DNA of 64,000 nt from Chelatococcus asaccharovorans (GCF_003201475.1 NZ_QJJK01000019.1:1-64000); one strand, 5' to 3'; numbered from the stretch's first letter, positions 43,961-53,519 are shown. The notes: generated by a model not told the origin, from the letters alone. A program made the numbers and translations.

Positions 43961-44234
43961 CGCCATGACGCAGGGCGGATCCCAGCCCTCGATCGGAAAG
44001 GGCCGCTCATGAGCGCCGGTCGCGACGATCTCCAGACCTTTCGTGTAGTCGCCGCCGAGGATCCGCCGCAATCGGGTCGAACTCCCTCCGACATTGCGAT
44101 AGATTTGCCAGCCGGCTCCCTGCCCTCGTCGAGAAGCAAGATGGCTGCGCCAAATCGTGCAGCGGTAGGCGCCGTGGCGGCATCAGCCGGCCGGCGCCGA
44201 TGACGACGACGTCGAAAACACCGTTCTCCGTCAT
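43955..44234 (-). pseudogene. N-terminal remnant of an HcnB-like FAD subunit
   Basis: It starts MTENGVFDVVVIGAG, the dinucleotide-binding motif, then runs through frameshifts to DYTKGLEIVATGAHERPFPI and EGWDPPCVMAAGAG. That motif is diagnostic of the pyridine-nucleotide-disulfide oxidoreductase subunit of HcnABC/opine oxidases. Its ATG overlaps the preceding [2Fe-2S] gene as ATGA, so the original operon architecture survives. The gene is cut by an ISL3 fragment. Confidence 0.7.
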
Positions 44235-44425
44235 CGCACAGGTTCCCGCCGCCCGGACTGCCGCTCCACAGCCATGCCTTCGCGAAGGAGGGTCGGGCAG
44301 GCCTGCCGGCTGTCGGTCCCGTCGATCACGACGAGGCAGTCGAAGCAGGCGCCGGATCATGCAGAAAGCGGAGCGTTCTGCGCCGCTGACGGGCGTCGTC
44401 CGCCAGACCCGCACGCCCGCCTATT
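44231..44425 (-). pseudogene. [2Fe-2S] subunit remnant (HcnA-like)
   Basis: The sequence encodes CFDCLVVIDGTDSRQACPTL and LREGMAVERQ, the core of the small ferredoxin-like subunit, but the upstream cysteines of the usual GxCxxC are displaced by frameshift. It sits between the DAO and FAD subunits as in intact three-subunit operons. Confidence 0.65.
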
Positions 44426-44460
44426 AGTGCGGCGGCAACGCTGTCGCCTTCCCTGCCGAC

Positions 44461-45625
44461 TCACTGCCTGGCTTCGGAGGTGAAGGTTATCTCCGCCGTC
44501 TTCCACTCAAGCTGCTCGAACATCGGACCTCGCAGTGTCGAAGGAGCTGGCAAGTCCTGAGAGGGCGGCCGTCGACGATCTGACGCGCAAGGGTGCGCAC
44601 ATGAGCCGCCGCCAGCGTGACGCCGCTGTGGCATGCGCAGGCGAAGGTTCCTGGGATTGGTGGAGGATTGCTGGTATATCGGCAGCCCGTCGGGCGACAT
44701 GACCCGCAGAGCTGCCCAGCTGCGCACCACGGCGAGCCATGCGATCACCGGGAACGCCGCCACCGCCCGTGCCGCGGTCACGCCGCGGTCACGCTGAGGA
44801 CTCCCGGGATGGTCGCGTCGTCGGTACCCTTTTCCTCGACGGAATCGCCCAGCATCACGCCGCCTTCATCCGTCTGGCGGATGGTCGAGATCGGCTGCGG
44901 CAGAAACGGAACAGCCTTTTCCGTGACGATGACTTGGCCTGTCTGCGGCCGGACGGGTATGTCCAGGTCGATCTGGGCGCCCAGCCGGCGGGTCTCGAGG
45001 CCGGCGGCGACGACGACCGTCTGCGCGGTCGTTCACTCGTCATCCGCCACGATCGCGAAGCCAGCGCCGTCGCGGCCAATCTTCGTGACAGGCGTACCTG
45101 GGAGATAGTTCCCGCCGAGCCTGCAGAAAGCGGCAATCAGGGCGTGGTAAGGCTGGAGTGAGTTTACGTTGCCGCCGCGTGGCAAAAAGCTGGCCCCCGC
45201 CATCGAAGGTCCGAGGGCAGGGAAAATCCTCCGCAACTCGTCCGCTGCCACCATCGGCACCGGGTTCGAGTGCATGCCGCTCCAGCACGGCCAGCCTTCG
45301 CGCGAACTCGCCCGCGTCGAAGTACCGATAGTAAGTTCGAGCCCAGACGTCCGAAAGCTCCTTTGCAAACCTCGTCCAAAAGCCGATGGACACCTGAGTC
45401 CAGCGAGCATAGGAGGGTGCGCCAACACTTTTGGCCTGGCCCACACGAGGGCGAAACTTCCGCGTGAGGCACGATAGGCGGAATCGTATCCGTCAAAGCG
45501 GACCCACCGAGAGTCCGAGGTTGAGGATGCCGTAGGCTATCGCCAGTCCTACAGTGCCGCCCCCACACGATCGCGACATCCTGTGCGCTTGCCTCGACGG
45601 CTCGCTGTACGAATAGCCTCGGGCA
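44461..45625 (-). pseudogene. DAO-family subunit remnant (HcnC/opine oxidase-like)
   Basis: Reading across several frameshifts gives a full DAO-type subunit: GGTVGLAIAYGILNLGLSVG, YARWTQVSIGFWTRFAKELS, VVAAGLETRRLGAQIDLDIP, VRPQTGQVIVTEKAVPFLPQ, GGVMLGDSVEEKGTDDATIP and AVAAFPVIAWLAVVRSWAAL, then PDGLPIYQQS and CHSGVTLAAAHV. Such subunits oxidise glycine-, opine- or secondary-amine-type substrates. At least four frame changes are needed, so the gene is dead. It faces away from the NtaA gene. Confidence 0.75.
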
Positions 45626-45756
45626 CGCTCTCACTCACGCCGATCAACCTGTCTACACTTCTGAATTGCAATCAATATTCATTTGTTGCAGATCGTTCGG
45701 ATCCGCTGTATGGCAATTGGTGTCAGACAGACATAAAGGGACAGGAGATCGCGAAG

Positions 45757-47118
45757 ATGGGTGCGGACAAGCAGATGAATCTGGGATTCCTGTTCCAGAT
45801 CTCAGGGGTCCATTATGGCGGTTGGCGCTACCCAAGCGCTCAACCAAAGCGCGCGGCGGACATCCGCTATTACGCCGAGGTTGTGCGCACGGCCGAGCGG
45901 GGTAAGCTCGACTTCTGCTTCCTGGCAGACAGCATCGCCGCCTACGAAGGCAGTGCCGAAAAGCAGGACCGCTCCAAAGAAGCGCTGATGGCGGCCGAGC
46001 CGAAGCGCCTTCTCGAGCCCTTCACGCTCCTGGCAGCGCTCGCGATGGTCACCGAGCACATCGGTCTGGTGACCACCGCGACGACGACCTACAATGAGCC
46101 TTATACGATCGCGCGCCTGTTTGCCTCGCTGGATCACATCAGCAATGGCCGCGCGGGATGGAATGTGGTCACATCGGCCAATCTCGCAGAGGCACATAAT
46201 TTCGGGCGTGACAGCCATGTCGAACACGGAGACCGCTACGCCCGCGCGGAGGAATTCATCGACGTTGTCTTCAAGCTTTGGGACAGCATCGAGGATGGCG
46301 CCTACATTCGCGACAAGCTGGCGGGGCAATATGGGCTCAGCGACAAGATCCATTTCATCAATCACGTAGGAGAGCACTTCAAGGTGCGCGGCCCGCTTAA
46401 CGTACCGCGCCCGCCGCAGGGTCATCCTGTCATCGTGCAGGCAGGCTCCTCCCAACCCGGCAAAGAGCTCGCCGCCCGCACGGCGGAAGTTGTCTTCACG
46501 GCGCAGCAGACCCTTGCCGACGGCAAGGCCTTCTATTCGGACGTTAAGGGGCGCATGGCCAAGTACGGCCGGTCGAGCGATAGCTTGAAGATCCTGCCTG
46601 GCGTGGTGGTCTACGTCGCAGAGACGGAATCTGAAGCGAAGGCGAAGTATGAGACGGTCAGCAATCTGGTTCCGCCTGATTTCGGCCTGTTCATGTTGTC
46701 GGACCTTCTGGGCGAGATCGACCTAAAACAGTTCGACATAGATGGGCCGCTGCCCGAGGACCTGCCCGAGGCGAAGGGATCACAGAGCCGACGCGACGTG
46801 ATCATCAACCTGGCGCGGCGGGAGAACCTGACGATCCGTCAGCTGTACCAGCACATTTCCGGCGCGAGCGGCCACCGCAGCCTTTGGGGCACGCCGAAGC
46901 AGATAGCCGACCAGTTCGAGCAGTGGGTATATGAGGGAGCTGCGGATGGCTTCAACATCCTGCCTCCCTACCTGCCCGAAAGCATGACCGACTTCGTCAA
47001 TTTCGTGGTGCCGGAACTTCAGCGCCGCGGCCTTTTTCGTACCGAGTACGAGGGCTCTACGCTGCGGGACCGTCTCGGCCTGGCGCGGCCGAAGAATTCT
47101 GTGGCGAAACCATCTTGA
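45757..47118 (+). CDS. NtaA-family FMNH2-dependent monooxygenase
   Basis: A 453-residue flavin-dependent monooxygenase of the NtaA/SnaA/DszA group of the luciferase-like superfamily: MNLGFLFQISGVHYGGWRYP, KLDFCFLADSIAAYEG, LEPFTLLAALAMVTEHIGLV, TATTTYNEPYTIARLFASLD, GRAGWNVVTSANLAEAHNFG, VIVQAGSSQPGKELAARTAE and the C-terminal GFNILPPYLPESMTDFVNFV. Members oxidise NTA, EDTA or sulfur heterocycles using FMNH2 from a separate reductase. The ATG at 45757 has AGGAG nine bases upstream; 45775 is an alternative. Possible reductases are at 33669 and 48008. Exact substrate cannot be read from sequence. Confidence 0.88.
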   Translation: MGADKQMNLGFLFQISGVHYGGWRYPSAQPKRAADIRYYAEVVRTAERGKLDFCFLADSIAAYEGSAEKQDRSKEALMAAEPKRLLEPFTLLAALAMVTEHIGLVTTATTTYNEPYTIARLFASLDHISNGRAGWNVVTSANLAEAHNFGRDSHVEHGDRYARAEEFIDVVFKLWDSIEDGAYIRDKLAGQYGLSDKIHFINHVGEHFKVRGPLNVPRPPQGHPVIVQAGSSQPGKELAARTAEVVFTAQQTLADGKAFYSDVKGRMAKYGRSSDSLKILPGVVVYVAETESEAKAKYETVSNLVPPDFGLFMLSDLLGEIDLKQFDIDGPLPEDLPEAKGSQSRRDVIINLARRENLTIRQLYQHISGASGHRSLWGTPKQIADQFEQWVYEGAADGFNILPPYLPESMTDFVNFVVPELQRRGLFRTEYEGSTLRDRLGLARPKNSVAKPS

Positions 47119-47344
47119 GCAGAGATAGCAGCCGAGACAGGCGAACCACCCTTGGGGGTGTATATCCCCAAGAAGCCGCTGCATAGGATGGTGTCGGCGA
47201 CGAGGGGAGGCGAAGGCGCCCGGTGGCCCACAGCAATCATTCGCGAACTACAGGATCGACTGTAGAAGCGGCCCCGCCGTTCCATACGCCGGTGGTGACC
47301 AGCGCCGCGAGACTCTAAGACCGGCTCAAGGAAAAGGCGGTTTC
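47119..47344. other. Gap between the monooxygenase and the GntR pseudogene
   Basis: No gene is seen. The missing 5' end of the GntR gene should have been here, so the stretch includes a deletion point close to 47345. Confidence 0.35.
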
Positions 47345-47965
47345 CTATCATTTTAGGCGGGCGAACGGATCAACGAGGTCGAACTCGCGGCGCAGCTCAA
47401 AGTGAGCCGCACGCCGCTCAGTGAGGCTTTGAACCGTCTCGCCACCGAGGGATTTCTCACCACCACGGCAAACAAGGGCTTCTTCGCGCGTGTGCTGGAG
47501 GCGAACACTTTGTTCGACCTCTACGAACTGCGCGCCTTCCTGGAGCAGGCCGCCGCGCGCCTCGCCTGCCAGCGTGCTTCCGACGAAGAGATCGCCGCCC
47601 TGCGTGACTTTCTGCTGGAACAGGACGATAGCGAAGAAATCTCGGCTGGCGAGATGCTGAAATTGGACGAGGAGTTTCACCTCCGCCTCGTCGGCTTGTC
47701 GCAGAATGAGGAACTCCTGAAGACGGTGCGGTCAAACTCCGAACGGATTCGCTTCGCACGAGGGATCGACTTGTGAGCGCGCCGCCTGAGCCACGGACAG
47801 CATCTGTATATGACCACGCTTCTCACCGAGAGAAAGAAAGAGGAATGCGCCGCCTACGTGCTGGCTCATATCCAGAAGCATTTCGATCAGATTCGCGAGA
47901 TCAATCGCGGCGCCGTTACGGAGATCTACACCCGCGACAGCGAGAGCTCTCGTAAGGCTCGCTGA
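47345..47965 (+). pseudogene. GntR/FCD regulator, truncated and frameshifted
   Basis: The preserved sequence starts in the winged helix (GERINEVELAAQLKVSRTPL), continues through NRLATEGFLTTTANKGFFAR and LYELRAFLEQAAARLACQRA, and reads normally to RSNSERIRFARGIDL. The rest, LRHGQHLYMTTLLTERKKEE and YVLAHIQKHFDQIREINRGA, lies in another frame and completes an FCD domain. It has no start codon and one frameshift. It resembles the intact regulator at 42907-43623 and probably once regulated the monooxygenase cluster. Confidence 0.8.
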
Positions 47966-48007
47966 TGCTCAACGCGCTGGACCTGTCTTTCCAGCCTTTT
48001 CGGTCGA

Positions 48008-48532
48008 TCACGCATCTTTGGATCGCTGAATGGCCATAACACCTAATCCGCCGCGGAAGAACACCAGCGGCGCGCCCCCCTTGCCTGTCCGCGATGCGAC
48101 GACGCGGCCGACCAGAAGCTTGGCATGATCGAGCTCGACCACGCGTTCCACCACGCAATCGAAAACGCCGGCCGCGGTTGACAATGTTGGCGAACCGGTC
48201 GCCAGGGTCTCCCAATCGTCGGGCCGGAAGCGCTCCGCAGCCGATGCTCCCTTCTTCATGAAGGTCCGGGCGATCGCGTCGTCTCGGGACGAGAGGAAGT
48301 TGACGGCGAACGCTCCGGATCGACGGATCGGCCCAAAAGCCTTGTTTCCCGGGCCGAGTGCGGCCGAAAGAAGCGGCGGGTCGGCACTCACATGCGCCAC
48401 GGAGAGGCCGACGAAACCGACAGGCTCATCCCCCGCAGCGGTCAGCACCGTAAAGCCGATCGGCCTTTCCCCCAACACTTCCCAGAAAGGCGCAATCTGC
48501 GCGCTCTTAGCTGCATGGTTCGGCTTCGTCAT
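48008..48532 (-). CDS. Flavin reductase (short HpaC/NtaB-like)
   Basis: A 174-residue flavin reductase domain protein: RPIGFTVLTAAGDEPVGFVG, LSVAHVSADPPLLSAALGPG, AFAVNFLSSRDDAIARTF and HAKLLVGRVVASRTGKG. It lacks the C-terminal extension of the 327-residue relative at 33669. It would reduce FMN or FAD for a two-component monooxygenase. It is the last gene of a minus-strand operon with an ABC importer and a gutted monooxygenase, starting eight bases after the permease stop. Confidence 0.87.
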   Translation of the reverse strand: MTKPNHAAKSAQIAPFWEVLGERPIGFTVLTAAGDEPVGFVGLSVAHVSADPPLLSAALGPGNKAFGPIRRSGAFAVNFLSSRDDAIARTFMKKGASAAERFRPDDWETLATGSPTLSTAAGVFDCVVERVVELDHAKLLVGRVVASRTGKGGAPLVFFRGGLGVMAIQRSKDA

Positions 48533-48540
48533 CGGTCGCC

Positions 48541-50343
48541 TTAGCTCCTTTTGGCGCCAAAGCTGTTCAGGATCTGGACGATGGCGATGGACAGCCCGAC
48601 GATCACCAGGATGAGCGTCGAGACTGCGGCGAGCGATGGATCGATCTTGTAGCTCATTTCCTGCCAGAGCTGCTTTGGCAGTAGCGGCGTTCCCGCATCG
48701 GCGACGAAGAGTGCAATCGCCAGCTCATCCATCGCCTTGACGAATGCGAAAAGGAACGCCGTCACCATCCCCGCCTTGAGAAGGGGCAGGGTGATGCGCC
48801 GGAAGGCAACGCCGCGGGTCGCGCCCAGCGTCCAGGCGGCTTGGTCGAGCCGCTCGTCGTAGTTTCGCAGCACCGCCATAACAGTGATCACCACATAGGG
48901 CAGCGAGAAGATCGTATTGCCTATGATGAGGCCGATGTTCGTGCCGACGAGACCAACCTTGGCGTATAGATAGAAAAGACCCACGGCGACGATGATGTGG
49001 GGAAGCACCATGGGCAGAAGCATCAGGCTGATAATAACGCTCTTCCCGATGACCCGTTGACGGGCCAGCACGAAGGCCGCCGGCACGCCCAGGACCATCG
49101 ATAGCGCAGCCGTTGCAAGTCCGACGCCGATCGAACGAAAAGTCGCATCAACCCAGATCGCGGACGAGAAATAGATCTGGTACCACTGCCACGTGAAGCC
49201 TTCAGGCGGCCAAGCAAGGAACCGGTTTTCCGAGACCGAGATGGGAATGAGGAAGAAGGTAGGCAGCGCGAGAAAAGCTATGCCGATGAGGCCGAGGATC
49301 CACAGGAACGGTCGGCGTTCCTCCCCGAGACGCCGGCGGCGGTAAGGCAGGATTTTGCCGAGTAACATGCCGGCATAGACAGATCCCCATCCGATGCCGG
49401 AGACAAGCTGCCGGCCCAGGTCGCCGGACAGCCTGCCTAACCCTCCCTTGCGGGTGCTGGCGCCTGCACGAACTTCTCCTGTCAGGCTGGAGAGGCCGAG
49501 CGTACGATCAAAGACGACAACGACCAGAATGGTTGCCGCGAGGAGCACGACGCTCAGCGCCGCCGCGAACTCCCAGTTGAGCGCCTCCTCGAGCTGGACG
49601 ATGATGAGCTGCGCAAGCATTATATTGGATGGGCTGCCGAGGAGCTGCGGCGCGATGAAGAAGCCGAGTGCCGTGACGAAGACCATGAGACCGCTGGCCG
49701 CGACGCCCGGCAGAGAAAGCGGGAAATAGACCCGCCAGAAGGCCATCGACTTACGCGCGCCGAGCGTGCTTGCGGCGCTCGACAGGCTGCGGTCGATGTT
49801 CAACATCACCGACAGCATCATGAGGATGGCGATCGGCATCAGAGCGTGGACCGAGCCGACCATGACACCGAAGAAATTGTAGATCAGGTCCAAAGGCCGC
49901 TCGATCAACCCAAGCGAGAGCAATGTCCGGTTGATCACGCCCTGAGCTCCGAGGATCACCATCCAGGCGAGCACACGCACCAGGAAGCTGGTCCAAAGAG
50001 GCACCAGGATCCAAATCAACAGCGGATTGCGGTGGCGCGCGGAGATGGTCGCGATCAGGTATGCTATGGGATAGCCGCCGACGATGCAGAACAGCGTCGT
50101 CCAGGCCGAATAGCTCAGCGTATTCAGCACAACCTGGAAATAGGTCGTGTTGGCGACTAGGCGCTCATAATGCGCGACGGTCGGTACACCCTTGTTGTCA
50201 AAAAAGCTGAGAAAGAGGAGCTGCGCGACCGGAATCACGAAGACGATGGCCAGGAAGGCCACCGCAGGAACAAGCGGCAGATAGCGGGCGAGCAGGCGCC
50301 TGTCGGCTCTGGTCGCCGGCAACTCGGTTGCGATCACCGTCAT
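48541..50343 (-). CDS. ABC importer permease, two permease domains fused
   Basis: A 600-residue integral membrane protein containing two binding-protein-dependent transport domains in one chain. Each has about six membrane segments and an EAA loop: AASTLGARKSMAFWRVYFPL in the first half and AAWTLGATRGVAFRRITLPL in the second. The halves resemble PotB and PotC of polyamine-type importers. The start at 50343 overlaps the ATPase stop as ATGA. Together with the binding protein at 52187 and ATPase at 50340 it forms a complete importer, probably for a small organic amine or amino-carboxylate. Confidence 0.9.
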   Translation of the reverse strand: MTVIATELPATRADRRLLARYLPLVPAVAFLAIVFVIPVAQLLFLSFFDNKGVPTVAHYERLVANTTYFQVVLNTLSYSAWTTLFCIVGGYPIAYLIATISARHRNPLLIWILVPLWTSFLVRVLAWMVILGAQGVINRTLLSLGLIERPLDLIYNFFGVMVGSVHALMPIAILMMLSVMLNIDRSLSSAASTLGARKSMAFWRVYFPLSLPGVAASGLMVFVTALGFFIAPQLLGSPSNIMLAQLIIVQLEEALNWEFAAALSVVLLAATILVVVVFDRTLGLSSLTGEVRAGASTRKGGLGRLSGDLGRQLVSGIGWGSVYAGMLLGKILPYRRRRLGEERRPFLWILGLIGIAFLALPTFFLIPISVSENRFLAWPPEGFTWQWYQIYFSSAIWVDATFRSIGVGLATAALSMVLGVPAAFVLARQRVIGKSVIISLMLLPMVLPHIIVAVGLFYLYAKVGLVGTNIGLIIGNTIFSLPYVVITVMAVLRNYDERLDQAAWTLGATRGVAFRRITLPLLKAGMVTAFLFAFVKAMDELAIALFVADAGTPLLPKQLWQEMSYKIDPSLAAVSTLILVIVGLSIAIVQILNSFGAKRS

Positions 50344-51347
50344 CGCCCGACTTCCGCAGCTAGGTGGACCGTGTTGCACGCATCCCAACCAAGGCGAACG
50401 GTCTCGCCCGGATGATGCGGTGCGCCCTTTTCGTCACTCCAGTTGACGGCGACCAACCGCTCTCCGGTAATGAGCCTTGCAACGTGTCGGCTAAACGCGC
50501 CGAGCATGATCGTATCCTCCAGAATCGCGTCGACGACCGTGTCAGCCTTTTCCCCCTCCCTCAGGAGGCGGATGTTTTCAGGCCGTACCATACATTTGCT
50601 GGTCGCGCTGGCGGGTGTGGGAGCAATGAAGTTGGCGTGACCGACGAACTCCGCGGCGAAGACGCTGCGCGGGCGGAAGTAGATCTCGGACGGCGTTCCC
50701 AACTGCGCGATGCCGCCATCGTTCATCAGGCAAATGCGGTCGGACATTGCCATCGCCTCCTCCTGATCGTGCGTTACGTAGAGGATGGTCGCTCCTAATT
50801 CCTTGTGTAGGCGCCTGATCTCCGTCTGCATGTCGTCACGCAGCCTTTTATCGAGTGCGCCAAGCGGCTCGTCCATCAGGATGATCGAGGGCTCGTATAC
50901 CGAGCATCTGGCAAAGGCCACGCGCTGCTGCTGGCCGCCGGAAAGCTCACGGGGAAGTCGGTCACCGACATGCGGCAGTTGCACCACCTCAAGCATCCGT
51001 GCGACACGCCGGTCGATCTCGGCACGCGGCAGGCGGCGCATCTCAAGCGGGAAGGCGATGTTTTGCGCAACCGTGAGATGCGGGAACAACGCATAATTCT
51101 GGAAGATCAGGCCGATGCCACGGTCGTGCGGCGGCGTATCGGTGGACAGGCGGCCATCGATCCAGACGTCGCCGTGGTCGCAGGCCGTGAGCCCGGCGAG
51201 TATCTGCAGGAGCGTGGACTTCCCTGAACCGGAGGGGCCAAGAAGCGTCAGAAATTCTCCCTCTGGTACGTCGAGGGTGGTTGGCCGCAGCGCCCGGACG
51301 GATCCGTAGCTCTTGGCAACTTGGTCTAGTCGTAGTTTCGTCTTCAT
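50340..51347 (-). CDS. ABC importer ATP-binding protein (PotA-like)
   Basis: A 335-residue ATPase: Walker A GPSGSGKSTLLQ near residue 37, Q-loop LIFQNYALFPHLTVAQNIAF, signature LSGGQQQRVAFAR, Walker B IILMDEPLGALDKRLR and the switch histidine in YVTHDQEEAMAMSD. A C-terminal TOBE-like regulatory domain (CMVRPENIRLL) follows, as in PotA/MalK-type proteins. The start at 51347 (MKTKLRLDQV) is preferred over an upstream alternative. Coupled to the permease gene. Confidence 0.93.
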   Translation of the reverse strand: MKTKLRLDQVAKSYGSVRALRPTTLDVPEGEFLTLLGPSGSGKSTLLQILAGLTACDHGDVWIDGRLSTDTPPHDRGIGLIFQNYALFPHLTVAQNIAFPLEMRRLPRAEIDRRVARMLEVVQLPHVGDRLPRELSGGQQQRVAFARCSVYEPSIILMDEPLGALDKRLRDDMQTEIRRLHKELGATILYVTHDQEEAMAMSDRICLMNDGGIAQLGTPSEIYFRPRSVFAAEFVGHANFIAPTPASATSKCMVRPENIRLLREGEKADTVVDAILEDTIMLGAFSRHVARLITGERLVAVNWSDEKGAPHHPGETVRLGWDACNTVHLAAEVGR

Positions 51348-51404
51348 TGCATATCCTGCTCGACCGTGCGGCGCCATGCGCCACGGCTGGCTCCAAAGTT
51401 TCCC

Positions 51405-52157
51405 TCAGTGTGCATACCGGCTATGCGGGTACTTAAGTCCAAGATTCTCACGTAGCGTGACACCCTCGTATTCGCCGCGGAATACACCCCGATCCTGGAG
51501 GATCGGCACTACGATATCTACGAAGTCGTCCAGGGAGCCGGGCAGGTAAGGAGCCGCGACGTTGAACCCATCGCAGGCCCCTCGCTCAAACCAGTGGACG
51601 AGAGTGTCCGCTACCTGCTCTGCACTTCCCACGAGCGAGAGATGACCGCGCCCGTTCGCTACCTTCTCGTAAGGCTGGCGAATGGTTAGGTGTTCGTTGC
51701 GCGCCTGCTCCGGCATCGCCTTGCCGATGCTCTGAATCCTGTGATTCTCCACCTGAGGCAGGGGATCGTCAACGTCGTAATTCGAAACATCGCCGACCTT
51801 GTCGAACAGGAGGGCGTCGTCATCCCAGCTGTCCCACAACCCAAGCACAACGTCGATGAACTCGGTCGCGTGCTCGTAGCGAATGTCGATGTCGATCTGC
51901 TCCTTCAGACTGAAATTGAGCGCCTCCGCATCGGACCACGCTAGGGTGCTGAATCCTGACAGCGCCTGCTCCTCCCCGGCATTCTCGCGGATTGCAACGC
52001 CATCCGCGAAGAAGATCATATCGAAAAGTCCCCGCTTGGCTGTGCGGGCTGCCGCAAGATAGTGCGGCAAGCCCATCTCGCTGCGCGGATCAACATCGGG
52101 GTGCCGCCAAGCCGCAACATGGTAGCCTATCCCCCGGACAGACAGTCCGAGTTTCAT
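51405..52157 (-). pseudogene. NtaA-family monooxygenase with two in-frame internal deletions
   Basis: The 250-codon frame is open and keeps both ends of an NtaA-type protein: MKLGLSVRGIGYHVAAWRHP and GLFDMIFFADGVAIREN at the start, then GRGHLSLVGSAEQVADTLVH, WFERGACDGFNVAAPYLPGS and FVDIVVPILQDRGVFRGEYE at the end. Compared with the intact relative it lacks about 60 residues after FSTLAWSDAEALNF and about 130 after DDPLPQVENHRI, which include the flavin- and substrate-binding core. Both deletions keep frame. It sits inside the importer operon, so an intact version was probably the substrate-oxidising enzyme of that operon. Confidence 0.75.
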
Positions 52158-52186
52158 CTTGTCCTGGCGGCCCACGACCCGGGTCC

Positions 52187-53260
52187 TCAGCCGCGCAAGA
52201 TCCATTCTTCGAAGCGGGTGTTGGCCGCTTCGCCATGCTCGAGCCAGAACTGTGCGTTCTGCTCGCGCATCTTGGCCAGATTCTCCGGGTAGGTGGGGAG
52301 CGTCCGGGCGAAGTCGGCGTCGAGATGGTCGAACGCCTTCGGGTGCATCGGCCCCATCAGCGTGGACTTCATGAACTCTGCCTCAAGCTCGGGCTGGGCC
52401 GCGAACTTGATGAACTCGCGAGCGACGTCACCCTGTGGGCTGCCTTTGGGAATGGCCCAGCCTTGCGTGGTGAAGTAGCCGTCCGTGTAGCTGATGCCAA
52501 CGGGAGCTCCGTCGTTCTTGAGCTTCTGCGCCCGATGGCTGCTGATGGGAAAAATGTCGAGGTCGCCGCTGCCGATAAGCTGGTCCATCTGCGGATCGGA
52601 TTCCCACCACACAGCAATGTGCGGCCGGATCTCGTCAAGCCCGGCGAAAACCTTGTCCCACCCTTCGGGCGTCTTGAGAGTCGGATAGATATCTTCAGCC
52701 GGAATGCCGATCCCGCGGGCCGTCATTTCGATTGCGTCGACCGCGCGCTTACGGAGCGACCGGCGGCCCGGAAACTGCGCGACGTTCCACATGTCGCGAT
52801 AGGATTCCAGGCCCTGAGGGAACGACGTCTCCCGATAGGCCATGGTGAAGCAATAAAGGCCGTAGGGCAGCCAGTCGGGCATTACGTTCTCGGCCGGTCG
52901 GTCGGCTATATCCGGCGAATTAACGTCGATGGGATCCATCAGATCAGCTTCTCTGAGACGGAAGTATAGGTCCTTGGTCACGCCCGCCGCCATGCTCCAG
53001 CGATAGGCGCCAGTCTCGACAGAGATCTTGAACTCGTTGAAGGGAAAGTCCTTCGATACGACACCGGTCGCCTTGATCCCGGTTGCGGCTTCGAACGGTT
53101 TGAAGAACGCGAGTTCCCATATGTCGCCGTAGCCGCCCGGCACCCGGACCGTAAAGGGTTGCTGCGCCCAGGCCTTGCGCAGGAAGGTCGGAGCAGCCAG
53201 GGCACCTGCGGCAAGGCCCCCGACCTTCAAGAAAGTGCGGCGCGACGTTCCGATCGGCAT
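52187..53260 (-). CDS. Periplasmic substrate-binding protein of the ABC importer
   Basis: A 357-residue PotD/PotF-type (family 1) binding protein with a twin-arginine signal (TSRRTFLKVGGLAAGALAAP) and mature start near QQPFTVRVPGG. Segments typical of the fold are YGDIWELAFFKPFEAATGIK, TPEGWDKVFAGLDEIRPHIA and GWAIPKGSPQGDVAREFIKF. The start at 53260 has GGAG six bases upstream. It is the first gene of the operon and is divergent from the GOX-like oxidase gene, across a region with a 13-base inverted repeat. Confidence 0.9.
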   Translation of the reverse strand: MPIGTSRRTFLKVGGLAAGALAAPTFLRKAWAQQPFTVRVPGGYGDIWELAFFKPFEAATGIKATGVVSKDFPFNEFKISVETGAYRWSMAAGVTKDLYFRLREADLMDPIDVNSPDIADRPAENVMPDWLPYGLYCFTMAYRETSFPQGLESYRDMWNVAQFPGRRSLRKRAVDAIEMTARGIGIPAEDIYPTLKTPEGWDKVFAGLDEIRPHIAVWWESDPQMDQLIGSGDLDIFPISSHRAQKLKNDGAPVGISYTDGYFTTQGWAIPKGSPQGDVAREFIKFAAQPELEAEFMKSTLMGPMHPKAFDHLDADFARTLPTYPENLAKMREQNAQFWLEHGEAANTRFEEWILRG

Positions 53261-53519
53261 GTTTCTCTCCATTATGATGCTCGCTTCTGTTCCCCGGAGC
53301 GCGGGGGAACCGAGCTCCCCGCGGTTGGCAGCGCAGACTGAATACATTTTTGAATTTTATTCTGCACTTCGCTCACTATGATTCTCCCATTCGTGCTTGG
53401 CAACCCCAAAAAACGTCGGTTTGGGATATCGTGCACAAAAATGTATTCATTAACGTGCACCATATTGCGCAACACCGATGGAGGGGATAAGAGGTTTCGA
53501 GAAACTGTGGTGGAGACCT
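53261..53519. promoter_or_regulatory. Divergent control region with a 13-base inverted repeat
   Basis: GAATACATTTTTG at 53340-53352 recurs exactly inverted as CAAAAATGTATTC at 53436-53448, in an AT-rich section between two divergent operons. Each arm faces one operon. The arrangement suggests a regulator that binds both arms, possibly with looping, and controls importer and oxidase together. FCD-type GntR proteins are candidates. Promoter boxes are not certain. Confidence 0.6.

Noticed and set aside
48008-53260. Polyamine importer as the function of the ABC operon
   Set aside because: PotABCD resemblance is only at family level; the flavin reductase and monooxygenase genes in the operon argue for a different amine or carboxylate substrate.
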